25,649 nt of DNA from an uncultured Opitutales bacterium (GCA_900546565.1 URDC01000027.1:1-25649), one strand, 5' to 3'. Shown: positions 6,685-15,548, numbered from the stretch's first letter. The notes: a model not told the origin generated them from the letters alone. Numbers and translations are program-made.

Positions 6685-8334
6685 TTAAAAATTCCCGAAA
6701 ATTTTGTCGGTGTCCGCGCCGACGTTGTCGGAAATATCGAGCATTGCGTTCACGAAAACGACGCGCTCGAATTTGCGCAGATCGCGGGGGCGGATTTCGG
6801 CGGGCGCGGCAATCCCGCTTTCGACGAGCGTTTTCCGTTTTGTGCCGTCAAGCAGCGGGGCGGACGGCGTGAAAAATTTTCCGTCTTTTACAAATACGAG
6901 GTTTGCGTATGACGAATCGGTAATCAATCCGTTTTTGCAGATTACTATGTCGTCGCAACCGCCGCGCAGGTTGCGCAAACGCTCCAATGAGGCGCGGTCG
7001 GCGAATTTGTAGGCGTAGAAAATGTCGTTGTCGAAAACGAGTTTTAGCGTTTTGATTTCCTTCGGCGCGTAGGGAAGAAGTTCGATTTTTTCGGGTTTGT
7101 CGGAATACTCGACCCGCAATTTGAATGTTTTGCCGAGCGGCGCGGATTCCGCTTTTTTTGCGGCTTGCAGGATTTCGGCTTCGATTTTCGCCGCGGCGGT
7201 TTGCGCCGTTTGCGGATAAAATTTTGCGAGAGTAAGGGAAATCCTTTTTGTGTGGGAGTCCCAATTTTTCATTTTGCCGTCCGCGACTTTTATCGTTTCT
7301 AGAAACCTCGGCGGCGTGTTTGCCGTCTCGGGAATCGGAATGTAGATTTTTTCGCGCGTTTCGAGGAACTCCGAATGGGCGTCGCTGAGGGCGGTTATGC
7401 CGCCGCCGCTTCGGAAGTAGGTTTTGCCAGCATCTTTTTCGAGAAAACGTATTGCGACCGCCGAGTCGAAATTCCGCGAATCGAAATATCCGAAAATGCC
7501 CGTATAGAAGCCGCGTTCCAAACCTTCGGCGTCGCGCAAAACTTCAAGCGTGCGCGTTTTCGGCGCGCCGCAAATTGAGCCTGCGGGCAGCATTTTAGCG
7601 AGCGCGTCGCCGAATTGAAGCGGTTTCAGTATGCCGGTTATTTGTGAGCTTGTCTGGATTATGGACGCTTTGCCGCGGCGCGGAATGCGCGAGCAAAATC
7701 GGAATTTTTCGACGCGAACGTTGTCGGCTATTGCAGCAAGGTCGTTGCGGATTAGATCGACAATCGTATTGTGTTCGCGCAGCTCCTTTTCGTCTTCCAG
7801 AAGAGTTTTTTCGGCGTCGGCAACCGACGCGTCGATAGTGCCTTTCATCGGGTATGAAAAGATTTTACGTCCGTTAGTCTTGACAAAACATTCGGGCGAA
7901 AAGCACGCAAACGCGTCTTTGACGCAGAGGGCGTATTCGCTTTTGGCGGAATAAAAGGCGTCTTCGAGCGACGCGTGAAAATCTATTTCGGAGCGCGCAC
8001 AAAGATTCGCCAAAAACGTGTCGCCGTTCAAAAGGGCTCGGCGGACTTTTGCGAATTTTTGCTCGTATTGTTTTTCGGCGGCGTCGGACAACTCGGAGGG
8101 AACGGGGTATGGAGCGGCTATTGACGGCGTTTGCGGCGCGCGTGTGCACGAGGGGATGGGGGCGTTTGTAAAGTTTCCGACTTTGAATTTTACGGTGTCG
8201 GCTCGTTTGAAAATGTCGTCGCCGCCGAGGAAAATTGCGCGTTTCATTTCGTAGTCGAGCGCGACAAAAAACGGCGTGCCCTTTTTGTAAAAGGCGTTGG
8301 TCTTGTCTATCGCGCTTTCGAAATCCTCGAACAT
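6685..8334 (-). CDS. pabBC: Aminodeoxychorismate synthase component I fused to aminodeoxychorismate lyase
   Basis: A 549-residue fusion. Residues 1-330 are the chorismate-binding PabB domain: YPMKGTI with K164 (the lysine that distinguishes PabB from TrpE), EHNTIVDLIRNDL, MLPAGSICGAPKTRTLEVL (248-266), FYTGIFGYF, and FRSGGGITALSDAHSEFLET. Residues 340-549 are a class IV PLP fold like PabC, with the likely PLP lysine K443 in AYKFADRASLER and ITDSSYANLVF further on. Together they convert chorismate to aminodeoxychorismate and then to 4-aminobenzoate plus pyruvate. Such fusions are known in other bacteria. The N-terminal part is short compared with E. coli PabB. The gene is followed by coupled pabA. 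Confidence 0.9.
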   Translation of the reverse strand: MFEDFESAIDKTNAFYKKGTPFFVALDYEMKRAIFLGGDDIFKRADTVKFKVGNFTNAPIPSCTRAPQTPSIAAPYPVPSELSDAAEKQYEQKFAKVRRALLNGDTFLANLCARSEIDFHASLEDAFYSAKSEYALCVKDAFACFSPECFVKTNGRKIFSYPMKGTIDASVADAEKTLLEDEKELREHNTIVDLIRNDLAAIADNVRVEKFRFCSRIPRRGKASIIQTSSQITGILKPLQFGDALAKMLPAGSICGAPKTRTLEVLRDAEGLERGFYTGIFGYFDSRNFDSAVAIRFLEKDAGKTYFRSGGGITALSDAHSEFLETREKIYIPIPETANTPPRFLETIKVADGKMKNWDSHTKRISLTLAKFYPQTAQTAAAKIEAEILQAAKKAESAPLGKTFKLRVEYSDKPEKIELLPYAPKEIKTLKLVFDNDIFYAYKFADRASLERLRNLRGGCDDIVICKNGLITDSSYANLVFVKDGKFFTPSAPLLDGTKRKTLVESGIAAPAEIRPRDLRKFERVVFVNAMLDISDNVGADTDKIFGNF

Positions 8335-8343
8335 ATTTGTGAA

Positions 8344-8372
8344 ATCAGACGTTTAAGCGCGCGGCGCGTCAA
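8344..8372 (-). promoter_or_regulatory. Possible promoter of pabBC-pabA
   Basis: On the minus strand, TTGACG (8367-8372), a 17-bp spacer and TCTGAT (8344-8349). Transcription would start at about 8337, three bases before the ATG at 8334, again suggesting a leaderless mRNA. Confidence 0.5.
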
Positions 8373-8517
8373 TCTTTTTTGCGATAAAAACGCATGTTGC
8401 GAAAATTTTTTGTTGAACGCGGCGGGTTATTCGGGATAATTTTTCGTATGCTGGCGCGATTGTTTTGCGCGTTTCGGCGTGGTGTTAAAATTAAATCGAA
8501 CTCAAATTCAAAAATCT

Positions 8518-10203
8518 ATGTATATGCTGAAAAAATTTTTTGCGGCGGCGTTCGCCACCGCGTTTTCGCTGTTCTTTGCGGCAACGGCAGCGGCGGAATT
8601 GCCGATGCTCAAATTTGTCGACGGGGGCAGGGCGCGTCTGTATGTGGACGGTAAGCCCTTTTTGGTGCTCGGCGGAGAGCTTCAAAATTCGAGTGGCTCG
8701 ACTGTCGAAGATATGCAAAAGCTTTGGGGCAAGCTCAAAAGCCAGAATCTCAACACGGTTCTGATTGCAGTGCCGTGGCGTCTTGTGGAGCGCGAAGAGG
8801 GCAAATTCGACTTCTCCTACTTCACGGAAATAATCGCACAGGCAAAGCGGCTTGATATGAAGCTTGTGCCGCTTTGGTTCGGCGCGTGGAAAAACGGCGT
8901 TTCTGGCTACGCTCCCGAATGGGCGATGAAGGATTCGCGCTTCAAGAAAATGAAGACCGCCGACGGCAAGACTCTGCCGATTCTTTCCAACATTTGTCCG
9001 AATGTGCGGGCGGCCGACAAGCGGGCTTTCGTCGAGCTTATGAAGGCAATCCGCGCCGCCGACCCCGACGGGAAGACGGTTATAATGGTTCAAGTAGAAA
9101 ACGAAATGGGCTCGCTCGGCGATGCTACGCGCGACTTTTCGCCCGAGGCGCAGAAGTTGTTTGCGCAGCCCGTTCCGCAAAAGCTCGCCGAGTTTGTGGT
9201 CAAGAATGCCGACAAGCTTTCGCCCGAAATCGCGTCGGCGTGGCGCGAGCGGGGCTCGAAAACCTCGGGAACTTGGGAGGAGCTTTTCGGTCAGGGAAAA
9301 AATCTCGCCGACGAAATGTTTATGGCTTGGCAGTATGCCCGTTATGCCGACGACTTGGCGAAGGCGGGTAAGACCGTTCACAATCTGCCGATGTTCGTGA
9401 ATGCGTGGCTTCATTCGCCGACTTCGCTTCCGGGAAAATATCCCAGCGGCGGACCGAATGCGCGTGTTTTAGACGTCTGGGTTGCAGCCGCCGAAAATAT
9501 CGATTTCTTTTCGCCCGACAACTATTCGAGTAAGTATAAGGAAACCCTGCGCACATTTATGCGCCACGGCAATCCGATTTTCGTTCCCGAGGCCTCAAAA
9601 AGAGGCGCATCGGCGCGCGCGTTTTACACGATAGGCGATGGCGCAATCGGGTTCTCGCCGTTTGCAATCGACTTTGATTATCCCAACACGCTGGATTCAA
9701 TCGGCAATGCGTATGCGGCACTTGCTAACATCGCGCCCGAAATTATCGCCTGCGACGGCACAAAAAATATGCGCGGTTTTATGTATCAGGGCGATAAGAC
9801 CGAAACGCTCGATTTCGGCGATTTTACCGTCGAAATCGAGTATGCTAACAAATTCGAAGGCTACGGACTCATCATCCGCCTTTCGGAAGAGGAATTCCTT
9901 ATTGCGGGCAGTTGTGTGCGCGTAGTTTTCATTTCCAATGACAAATCGAAGCCGCTCGTGGAACTGGGGATTGTCGAAGAGGGATACTTTGAAAACGAAG
10001 ACGCTTGTCTTTTCGGAAAAATCTTCGGCTGCGATTCCGCGGAGCGTAAATGGCACATAACCCGTTATATCGGCGGCGACGAAACGACGCGCCGAGACGG
10101 GCGCGGAAAAGGCGTATTCCTTCCGCCCGAACTTTCGTTCCGTGGCGTATGCGACCCCGCAAAAGTCTCGATAATTAAAGCCAGAGTTTTCAAGATGGAA
10201 TGA
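8518..10203 (+). CDS. Secreted GH35-type beta-galactosidase with DUF5597-like C terminus
   Basis: A 561-residue exported glycoside hydrolase. Residues 1-26 are a signal peptide (MYMLKKFFAAAFATAFS...ATAAA). The TIM-barrel begins RLYVDGKPFLVLGGELQNSS (40-59). The acid/base is E196 in MVQVENEMGS, and the likely nucleophile is E358 in PIFVPEAS. After about residue 400 comes a beta-rich C-terminal region resembling DUF5597, as in GH35 enzymes of Caulobacter and Xanthomonas. It probably removes terminal beta-galactosyl residues from plant or host glycans in the periplasm or outside the cell. The frame is open upstream to 8479, but the ATG at 8518 starts the signal peptide. It stands alone, with a terminator behind it. 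Confidence 0.87.
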   Translation: MYMLKKFFAAAFATAFSLFFAATAAAELPMLKFVDGGRARLYVDGKPFLVLGGELQNSSGSTVEDMQKLWGKLKSQNLNTVLIAVPWRLVEREEGKFDFSYFTEIIAQAKRLDMKLVPLWFGAWKNGVSGYAPEWAMKDSRFKKMKTADGKTLPILSNICPNVRAADKRAFVELMKAIRAADPDGKTVIMVQVENEMGSLGDATRDFSPEAQKLFAQPVPQKLAEFVVKNADKLSPEIASAWRERGSKTSGTWEELFGQGKNLADEMFMAWQYARYADDLAKAGKTVHNLPMFVNAWLHSPTSLPGKYPSGGPNARVLDVWVAAAENIDFFSPDNYSSKYKETLRTFMRHGNPIFVPEASKRGASARAFYTIGDGAIGFSPFAIDFDYPNTLDSIGNAYAALANIAPEIIACDGTKNMRGFMYQGDKTETLDFGDFTVEIEYANKFEGYGLIIRLSEEEFLIAGSCVRVVFISNDKSKPLVELGIVEEGYFENEDACLFGKIFGCDSAERKWHITRYIGGDETTRRDGRGKGVFLPPELSFRGVCDPAKVSIIKARVFKME

Positions 10204-10228
10204 CTTATTTATAAATAAAAACAAAAAC

Positions 10229-10264
10229 AAAGGCCGTTCGGATTTTTTCTTGAACGGTCTTTTT
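10229..10264 (+). terminator. Terminator of the GH35 gene
   Basis: AAAGGCCGTTC (10229-10239) pairs with GAACGGTCTTT (10252-10262) over 11 bp with one G-T wobble, followed by further T residues. Confidence 0.8.
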
Positions 10265-10329
10265 ACTTTTATGTGCCGCGTTTTGCCTTTGGTGTGCAAA
10301 AGTTGCAAAATTATGCAAAGCTTAATTTT

Positions 10330-10376
10330 TTTGTGTTTCGGTTGTGTTTTGCAAATACAAACACAATGCACACAAA
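10330..10376. repeat. Long imperfect inverted repeat rich in TTTGTG/CACAAA
   Basis: TTGTGTTT (10342-10349) pairs with AAACACAA (10359-10366). An outer pair TTTGTGT (10330-10336) and ACACAAA (10370-10376) extends it. Just upstream, TGCAAA occurs three times (10298-10318). It lies between two terminators, so its role is unclear. Confidence 0.45.
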
Positions 10377-10397
10377 CACGCCCGCCCGCAAATCCAC

Positions 10398-10430
10398 TAA
10401 AAAAGCGGCTTCCGAGGTGGAAGCCGCTTC
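10398..10430 (-). terminator. Terminator of tRNA-Thr
   Basis: On the minus strand, GGAAGCCGCTT and its partner (10403-10413 with 10419-10429) form an 11-bp stem with a 5-base loop, followed by at least five T residues (A-run at 10398-10404 on the plus strand). Confidence 0.8.
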
Positions 10431-10440
10431 CTTAAAGCTA

Positions 10441-10513
<73 letters not shown>

Positions 10514-10528
10514 GTAAATTATCCGTTC

Positions 10529-10557
10529 TTTACAACAATTTTTTTCGGGCTTGGCAA
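10529..10557 (-). promoter_or_regulatory. Promoter of tRNA-Thr
   Basis: On the minus strand, TTGCCA (10552-10557), a 17-bp spacer and TGTAAA (10529-10534). It lies 15 bases before the mature tRNA 5' end. Confidence 0.5.
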
Positions 10558-10612
10558 GTCTTTTTTGTGTTTTATCCGATTTTTCGCGTCTTATCTTCGG
10601 CGGAATTTCGGT

Positions 10613-12154
10613 TTAATTCGAAACAAATTTTCCGCGTATGCGTCTTTGTTTTTGCGGGCGTGTCGGTTTTTGGTGCGCCGAATGTCCCGAATTTTTGTGT
10701 TTGTTTTGCTCGGTTTTTATTCCGAATTTTTTAGCCGAAAACGCGCCGTTTGAATACGGATTTTTTTCGTTTGCACCGCCGAAATGTTTGCCGTTGCTGG
10801 GCTTCCCGTGTTTTGCGCCCGAGCGGTGCTGGGGTTTTTGCGCGTCGGGATTTGCCTTGAAGACCGACGGACGCCGTTCGCCGTAGAGTATTTCCGCCGA
10901 AAAATCGGCGTCCTTGACGCGCTTGGGGCGTTGTGCTTGTCCCTGTTTTTTTGCGACTTTGGCGCGTAGGGCGCGTTGTTTTTGCACGAGCTCGAAGACG
11001 TTTTCGGAATGGTACTGGGTGTCTTTGTAGAGCGGAATGTCGAGCTTTATGAATTTTTCGATTGCGCAGAATTCCTGCACATTGTCGCGGGTGCAGAGCG
11101 AGACGGCCTCGCCCGAAGCCTCGGCGCGGGCTGTGCGCCCGATTCGGTGGACGTATGTTTCGACCTCGTCGGGGAGGTCGTAATTGACGACGAGGTTCAT
11201 ATTTTTTACGTCGATTCCGCGGGCTGCGATGTCGGTTGCAACAAGCACGCGGATTGCACGGTCTTTGAATTTTCCCAATGCCTTTTGGCGCGCCGACTGC
11301 GACTTGTCGCCGTGGATTGAATCCGCCTTCACGCCGTCGCGGCTCAGGCGTTTTGCGAGCTTGCTTGCGCCGTGTTTGGTGCGGCAGAAAACGAGCGCGA
11401 GGAAGTTTTTGTCGTCCGCTTTGGGTTCGAGCAGTTCGAGCAGGAAATTGTATTTGTTCGGGCTTTCGAGCATTGCCGCCTTCTGGTCGATTTTTTCGAC
11501 GGTCGGCTTGTCGGGCGAAATCGAAATTTTAAGCGGGTTCGAGACAATCGAACGCGCGAGTTTTTCGATGTCTTCCGAGAGCGTCGCCGAAAACAGCAGC
11601 GATTGCCGCCTGTTCGGCAGGTGCGAGCATATTCTGCGAATGTCGGGCAGAAAGCCCATATCGAGCATTCTGTCGGCTTCGTCGAGCACCAGATATTCTA
11701 CGCCGTCGAACGAGAGTTTTTTCTGGTTGAAGAGGTCGAGCAGCCGCCCGGGCGTCGCGACCAAAATGTCGACACCCGTCGACAACGCGCGGATTTGCGG
11801 TTTTAGCGACACTCCGCCGTATGCCTTGCAATACGAGAGATTCAGGTGTTTCCCGAACATCGAGACGTTTGCGCCAATCTGTTCGGCAAGCTCGCGCGTA
11901 GGGGTTAAAATCAACGCCCTGAATTGCTGCGGGCGCGGATAGTTGCCCGAAGTTTCGAGCTTTTGCATAATCGGCAGCGCGAATGCCGCAGTTTTGCCCG
12001 TGCCCGTCTGGGCACAGCCGAAGATGTCGCGACCCGCCAAAATTGCGGGAATCGCGCGAGCCTGAATAGGCGAGGGCTTTTGATAGCCCGCATTGCGAAT
12101 CGCCATCAAGAGGTTCTCCGACAGTCCCAAATTAGAAAAATCAACATTGTCCAT
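10613..12154 (-). CDS. RhlE-like DEAD-box RNA helicase
   Basis: A 513-residue ATP-dependent RNA helicase, probably acting in ribosome assembly or RNA turnover. Motifs run in order: the Q motif (FSNLGLSENLLMAI...YQKPSPIQ), AQTGTGKT (48-55), PTRELAEQ, TPGRLLD, DEAD (158-161), SAT, VATDIAARGIDV, and HRIGRTAR. From about residue 400 the tail is basic, glycine/asparagine/histidine-rich and likely disordered, ending KQRRIRGKFVSN; such tails aid RNA binding. The ATG at 12154 is preferred over an upstream TTG, which lacks a spaced ribosome-binding site. It appears monocistronic; a promoter-like pair lies at 12193-12222. RhlE is the best subfamily fit but is not certain. Confidence 0.92.
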   Translation of the reverse strand: MDNVDFSNLGLSENLLMAIRNAGYQKPSPIQARAIPAILAGRDIFGCAQTGTGKTAAFALPIMQKLETSGNYPRPQQFRALILTPTRELAEQIGANVSMFGKHLNLSYCKAYGGVSLKPQIRALSTGVDILVATPGRLLDLFNQKKLSFDGVEYLVLDEADRMLDMGFLPDIRRICSHLPNRRQSLLFSATLSEDIEKLARSIVSNPLKISISPDKPTVEKIDQKAAMLESPNKYNFLLELLEPKADDKNFLALVFCRTKHGASKLAKRLSRDGVKADSIHGDKSQSARQKALGKFKDRAIRVLVATDIAARGIDVKNMNLVVNYDLPDEVETYVHRIGRTARAEASGEAVSLCTRDNVQEFCAIEKFIKLDIPLYKDTQYHSENVFELVQKQRALRAKVAKKQGQAQRPKRVKDADFSAEILYGERRPSVFKANPDAQKPQHRSGAKHGKPSNGKHFGGANEKNPYSNGAFSAKKFGIKTEQNKHKNSGHSAHQKPTRPQKQRRIRGKFVSN

Positions 12155-12192
12155 TTGTAAAAAAGCATCTACCAAACTCCGCCCAAGGCAAG

Positions 12193-12222
12193 TTTATTCA
12201 GCTTGAAATTCCGATATTTCAA
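12193..12222 (-). promoter_or_regulatory. Possible promoter and overlapping inverted repeat before the helicase
   Basis: On the minus strand, TTGAAA (12217-12222), an 18-bp spacer and AATAAA (12193-12198). An inverted repeat TTGAAAT-N6-ATTTCAA (12204-12222 or so) overlaps the -35 box and could be an operator. The rest of 12155-12430 is A/T-rich, especially 12338-12400, and holds no gene. Confidence 0.3.
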
Positions 12223-12430
12223 AACGCGCGATTCGAAATAATTCTTGCGTCGCGATTCGTTGTTTTTTTCTGACGGCGTAAATTCGACAAGAGCGTTGCG
12301 GGTTTGGACATCGTAGGTTTGGAGGATTTACGGGAAAATGTAAATGTTTAAACAAGTTTAATTTAATATTTATTGTCTAAAATTGATTTTTTTTATTTGA
12401 GGCTCGCGGCGTTAAAAAACGAGAGGATTT

Positions 12431-13558
12431 TTAGTAGAGCGTTTTGTAGAAACGCGCCACGCGTTTTGTTATCGATGTCAGAGCCTGTGCGGGGGTTATG
12501 CCAAGACGTTGGCAGTATTGCTCGATTGTGATTTCAAGTCCGTCGCTTTCGCCTACGATAATGGCTTCGTCGCCGAGCTCGATTTCGTCGAAATCCGTCA
12601 CGTCGATTGCCGCTTGATCCATGGACACGCGTCCAATGACGTCCGCCTTTTTGCCTCGGATTATCACCGACATCTTTTTCCCCGACTCGCGCGGAACGCC
12701 GTCGCCGTAGCCCACCGAAAGCAGCGCAATGCGCGAGTCGCGTTCGAGGGTGTATGTGCGCGAATACCCGACCGTCGCGCCCTTGGGAAGATACTTAATT
12801 TGGCTTACAGACGTTCTGAAAGTCAGCACATGTTCGGGTTCGAAACCGCATAAAATCGAGTTTTCGGCGGGGCGCATACCGAAGAGCACCAGCCCCGCGC
12901 GCAACGCTTTATCGAACTCCTGCGGTAGCAGCGACGTATCGCAAATGTCGCTGTGGTGAATGTAGACGCCGCTGTTTTTGCCGAGTTTTTGCGCCGCGAT
13001 TTTCAGAAATTCCGCGTCGGCAATCGCGCCCTCCGCCGGCGCGCCAGTGCCCGTTCCCGCAAGGCAAAACGCTTCGAGATTCAGCCACTGGGAATTCGAA
13101 ATTCTGTCGAGAATTTCGAGTGCCTGTTCGTGCGAGGGAATCGAATCTCTGTCGACGGGCAGGCGCAAATGCACGTCGATTTTCTTCCCCGCGTTTTGCG
13201 CGGCGGCCTCGAAACGCGCGACTTCGCCGATGTCGGCAATCACGGGCGTGATGTCGTTTTCGACGTATATGGACTCCTCTTCGGGCAGCGACGCGCCCAG
13301 AACGATGATTTTCCAGCCCGAGCCAACTTCTCGGACTTTCACGCCCTCTGAAATATTCGTCACCGCGAACGCGTCCGCGCCGCTAAGCATAAGGCGCACC
13401 ACTGCCGCCTCGACTCCGTAGCCGAAGGCGTCCGCCGAAACGAGGGCGATATATCCGCGCGATTTCGGCATAAAAAATCTGAGCTTACCCAAGTTGCGTT
13501 CCAATGCGCAGAGGTCGATTCTGACGGAGCATCTTAAATGTGTGCTTGACCCTTCCAT
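12431..13558 (-). CDS. Alanine racemase-like protein, probably catalytically inactive
   Basis: A 375-residue protein with the overall length and order of alanine racemase (N-terminal barrel, C-terminal beta domain): GYSRTY, SVGYGDGVPR, GRVSMDQAAIDVTD and the closing LTSITKRVARFY. The PLP-lysine motif, normally VKADAYGHG, reads VSADAFGYG, so the lysine is serine (S41, codon TCG). The DTGMGR arginine motif is replaced by RLPVDRDS, and the phosphate-binding ANSA motif by SDIC. With the Schiff-base lysine gone, racemase activity is unlikely. It may be a scaffold, or act on or bind something else. It starts inside the end of tsaB (25-bp overlap), and an AGGGA motif lies upstream. Alr beside Tsa genes is a common arrangement. 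Confidence 0.85.
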   Translation of the reverse strand: MEGSSTHLRCSVRIDLCALERNLGKLRFFMPKSRGYIALVSADAFGYGVEAAVVRLMLSGADAFAVTNISEGVKVREVGSGWKIIVLGASLPEEESIYVENDITPVIADIGEVARFEAAAQNAGKKIDVHLRLPVDRDSIPSHEQALEILDRISNSQWLNLEAFCLAGTGTGAPAEGAIADAEFLKIAAQKLGKNSGVYIHHSDICDTSLLPQEFDKALRAGLVLFGMRPAENSILCGFEPEHVLTFRTSVSQIKYLPKGATVGYSRTYTLERDSRIALLSVGYGDGVPRESGKKMSVIIRGKKADVIGRVSMDQAAIDVTDFDEIELGDEAIIVGESDGLEITIEQYCQRLGITPAQALTSITKRVARFYKTLY

Positions 13559-14172
13559 TTTACATATTCCCTTTCTGTTAGCGGTTTGGCATCGGGCGTG
13601 TCGCAGCATTCGTACGCGAGGTGCGGGTATTTTAGAATTGTTTCGAGCGCGGTTTTTTCGTCCAAATCGAAGCGTTCGAACGTCGAAAAAATCGGGTCGA
13701 TTTTCGCCTTTTGATAGAGCGAAAATCTTTTGTCGAACGCTTCGGCGGCGATTTTTCCCGTTTCAATTTCCTTCAATTCAAGCGGTTTCCCGTCGAAATT
13801 GAGAATGTTGGCGAAGCCTTTGCGCGACGGCGTAAATAGGCTGAATCGCTTGTTCCCCGCGTCGGCGAGCGCGAAGGCGGCTACTTCCATGCAGTTCCAT
13901 TCGAAAATTTTTGCGCCCGAAAATTTTGCGACGGTGGAAATTCCGACCGACGCGACGCGCGTCCCGAGAATAGAGCCCGTTCCCGTGCACAACGCGAAAG
14001 CCTCTATTTGCGCGGGGTCGGGGGCAATCTGGGCGAGGGCTTCGAAAAAGTCCTCCATTGCGGCGGCGTTTGTCAACGCCGCCGCAATGCGCCCGTTTGC
14101 GCCGCGCCGCGCCATTTTGAGGCGTTCGCCCGTGGCGTCTACAAAAAGAATGTCCTCAAAATCCGTAATCAT
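13534..14172 (-). CDS. tsaB: tRNA threonylcarbamoyladenosine biosynthesis protein TsaB-like
   Basis: A 212-residue protein of the ASKHA-fold TsaB type, a partner of TsaD/TsaE in making t6A37 on ANN-reading tRNAs. The recognisable part is the LCTGTGSILGTRVASVGISTVAKF segment (61-84), equivalent to GPGSFTGLRIG in typical TsaB. The C terminus PLTEREYVKWKG also fits. The rest is diverged. The ATG at 14172 is preferred; the frame upstream opens only with a TTG overlapping the rpoN stop. It begins eight bases after rpoN and overlaps the alanine-racemase-like gene by 25 bp, so the three form one operon. TsaB over the related TsaD is favoured by the short length. Confidence 0.72.
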   Translation of the reverse strand: MITDFEDILFVDATGERLKMARRGANGRIAAALTNAAAMEDFFEALAQIAPDPAQIEAFALCTGTGSILGTRVASVGISTVAKFSGAKIFEWNCMEVAAFALADAGNKRFSLFTPSRKGFANILNFDGKPLELKEIETGKIAAEAFDKRFSLYQKAKIDPIFSTFERFDLDEKTALETILKYPHLAYECCDTPDAKPLTEREYVKWKGQAHI

Positions 14173-14180
14173 GCAAAATA

Positions 14181-15548
14181 TCAAAATCTCCTACGCAATG
14201 TTTTCGTGGCTATGCCGAGTTCCTCGCGGTATTTCGCGACTGTCCGCCGCGCTACCGAAAAGCCCGCTGCCGAAAGCAGCTCGCTTATGCGCTCGTCGCT
14301 GAGCGGCTTGGAGGGGTCTTCCTCGCTTATGATGTCCCTGATTTTCTCCTTGGCGGAATCCGACGATGCCTCCGTTCCGTCGGCGGTTTTAATCGCGGCG
14401 GTGAAAAAGTTTTTAAGCTCCATAACGCCCGAGGGCGTTAGCGCGTTCTTTCCCGAAATTGCGCGGCTGACGGTTGTGGGATGCACGCCTATATCTTCGG
14501 CTATTTCCTGACGCGTCATCGGGGCAAGCTCGCCGTCTTCGAAATATTTTTGCTGGCGGCGCAAAATTGCCTCGGAAATTTTTAGCAGAGTGGACTGCCT
14601 TTGTGCGACGGCATCGATAACCGATTTTGCGTCGCGGATTTTTTCGCGTATGTAGGATTTTGCCGAATCGTCCAGCGCGCCGCTTGCCGACATCTGTCTG
14701 TATTCGGCGTTTATGCGCAGTTTCGGAATGTATTCGTTTGTAAGGCGAGTGCGCCACTTGCCGTCGTCGAAATAAAACTCGACGTCGGGCACGAGTATTT
14801 CGGCTTCTTCGGGCGCGAATTCCCGCGCGGGCGACGGGCTCAGCTTGGCGATTTCGTCAAGCGCGTCCTCGACGTCGGCGGTGCTTCGGTTTTCGAGCTT
14901 AGCGATTTCGTCGACGCGCCTTTTCAAAAACAGGTCGAAATGCTCCTCCAAAATTTTCCGCGCAAACGGGTTGGCGTCTTTGTTGCGGGCAAGCTGCAAC
15001 AGAAAGCATTCGCGCAGACCGCGCGCGCCGATGCCAGCAGGCTCGCATTCGTGGAGCATTTCGAGGGCCTTTTCGGCGTCTTCTGTGGCTACGCCGTGAT
15101 GAGTATGGAGGTTGTCGAGAATATCGGGCGCGAGAAACCCGCGCGAGTCGAGGTGCTCTACAAGCGTTTCGAATGCCCGCGCCACGCTCTCGCTTTCGGC
15201 GTTTATGCGCCCCTCGTTTACGAGAACCTCGCCGAGGCGCACGGCGTCGGGCTGCGAATTCAGCGCGAAGTCACGCTTCGACTGTTCGGCGGCGTAGTCC
15301 GAGTCCGCCGGAGTTTCGACCGCGGACTCGTCGTCGAAATCGTCGCCGCCGCTTTCGCCGACGGTCTGCGGCTTTTCGGTGTAGTCGGTTTCGTCGACCT
15401 CCAAAAGCGGGTTCGAATCGAGTTCGTGCGCCAGATATTTTTGAAGTTCAAGCGACGGTTTCTGCAAGATTTCCAGACTGCGCTTTTGCGCAGGGGTTAG
15501 AAGCAATCCCTGTTCCTGACGTTGAGAATTTTGCAGATAGTTTTCCAT
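14181..15548 (-). CDS. rpoN: RNA polymerase sigma-54 factor
   Basis: A 455-residue sigma-54. Region I is LTPAQKRSLEILQKPSLELQKYLAHELDSNPLLEV (17-51), which contacts activators, followed by an acidic linker (52-95). The core-binding region follows, then the helix-turn-helix MTRQEIAEDIGVHPTTVSRAISGKNALTPSG, and the RpoN box ARRTVAKYRE (433-442) that reads the -24 element. It directs core polymerase to -24/-12 promoters and needs enhancer-binding ATPases, none of which are in this window. It is the first gene of the rpoN-tsaB-alr-like operon. The ATG at 15548 has no Shine-Dalgarno motif. Confidence 0.95.
   Translation of the reverse strand: MENYLQNSQRQEQGLLLTPAQKRSLEILQKPSLELQKYLAHELDSNPLLEVDETDYTEKPQTVGESGGDDFDDESAVETPADSDYAAEQSKRDFALNSQPDAVRLGEVLVNEGRINAESESVARAFETLVEHLDSRGFLAPDILDNLHTHHGVATEDAEKALEMLHECEPAGIGARGLRECFLLQLARNKDANPFARKILEEHFDLFLKRRVDEIAKLENRSTADVEDALDEIAKLSPSPAREFAPEEAEILVPDVEFYFDDGKWRTRLTNEYIPKLRINAEYRQMSASGALDDSAKSYIREKIRDAKSVIDAVAQRQSTLLKISEAILRRQQKYFEDGELAPMTRQEIAEDIGVHPTTVSRAISGKNALTPSGVMELKNFFTAAIKTADGTEASSDSAKEKIRDIISEEDPSKPLSDERISELLSAAGFSVARRTVAKYREELGIATKTLRRRF

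Noticed and set aside
8451..8470. A possible sigma-54 site (CTGGCGCG then TTTTGC) before the GH35 gene
   Set aside because: The GG-to-GC spacing is 13 rather than the required 11, so it cannot be a -24/-12 promoter.
12155..12175. TTG start that would lengthen the DEAD-box helicase by seven residues
   Set aside because: GGAG lies almost directly against the TTG, too close to serve as its ribosome-binding site, and the added residues are not part of the Q-motif region.
12450..12468. Palindrome AAACGCG-CCA-CGCGTTT as a terminator of the racemase-like gene
   Set aside because: It lies inside the coding sequence (encoding KRVARFYKT) and is not followed by a T run on the coding strand.
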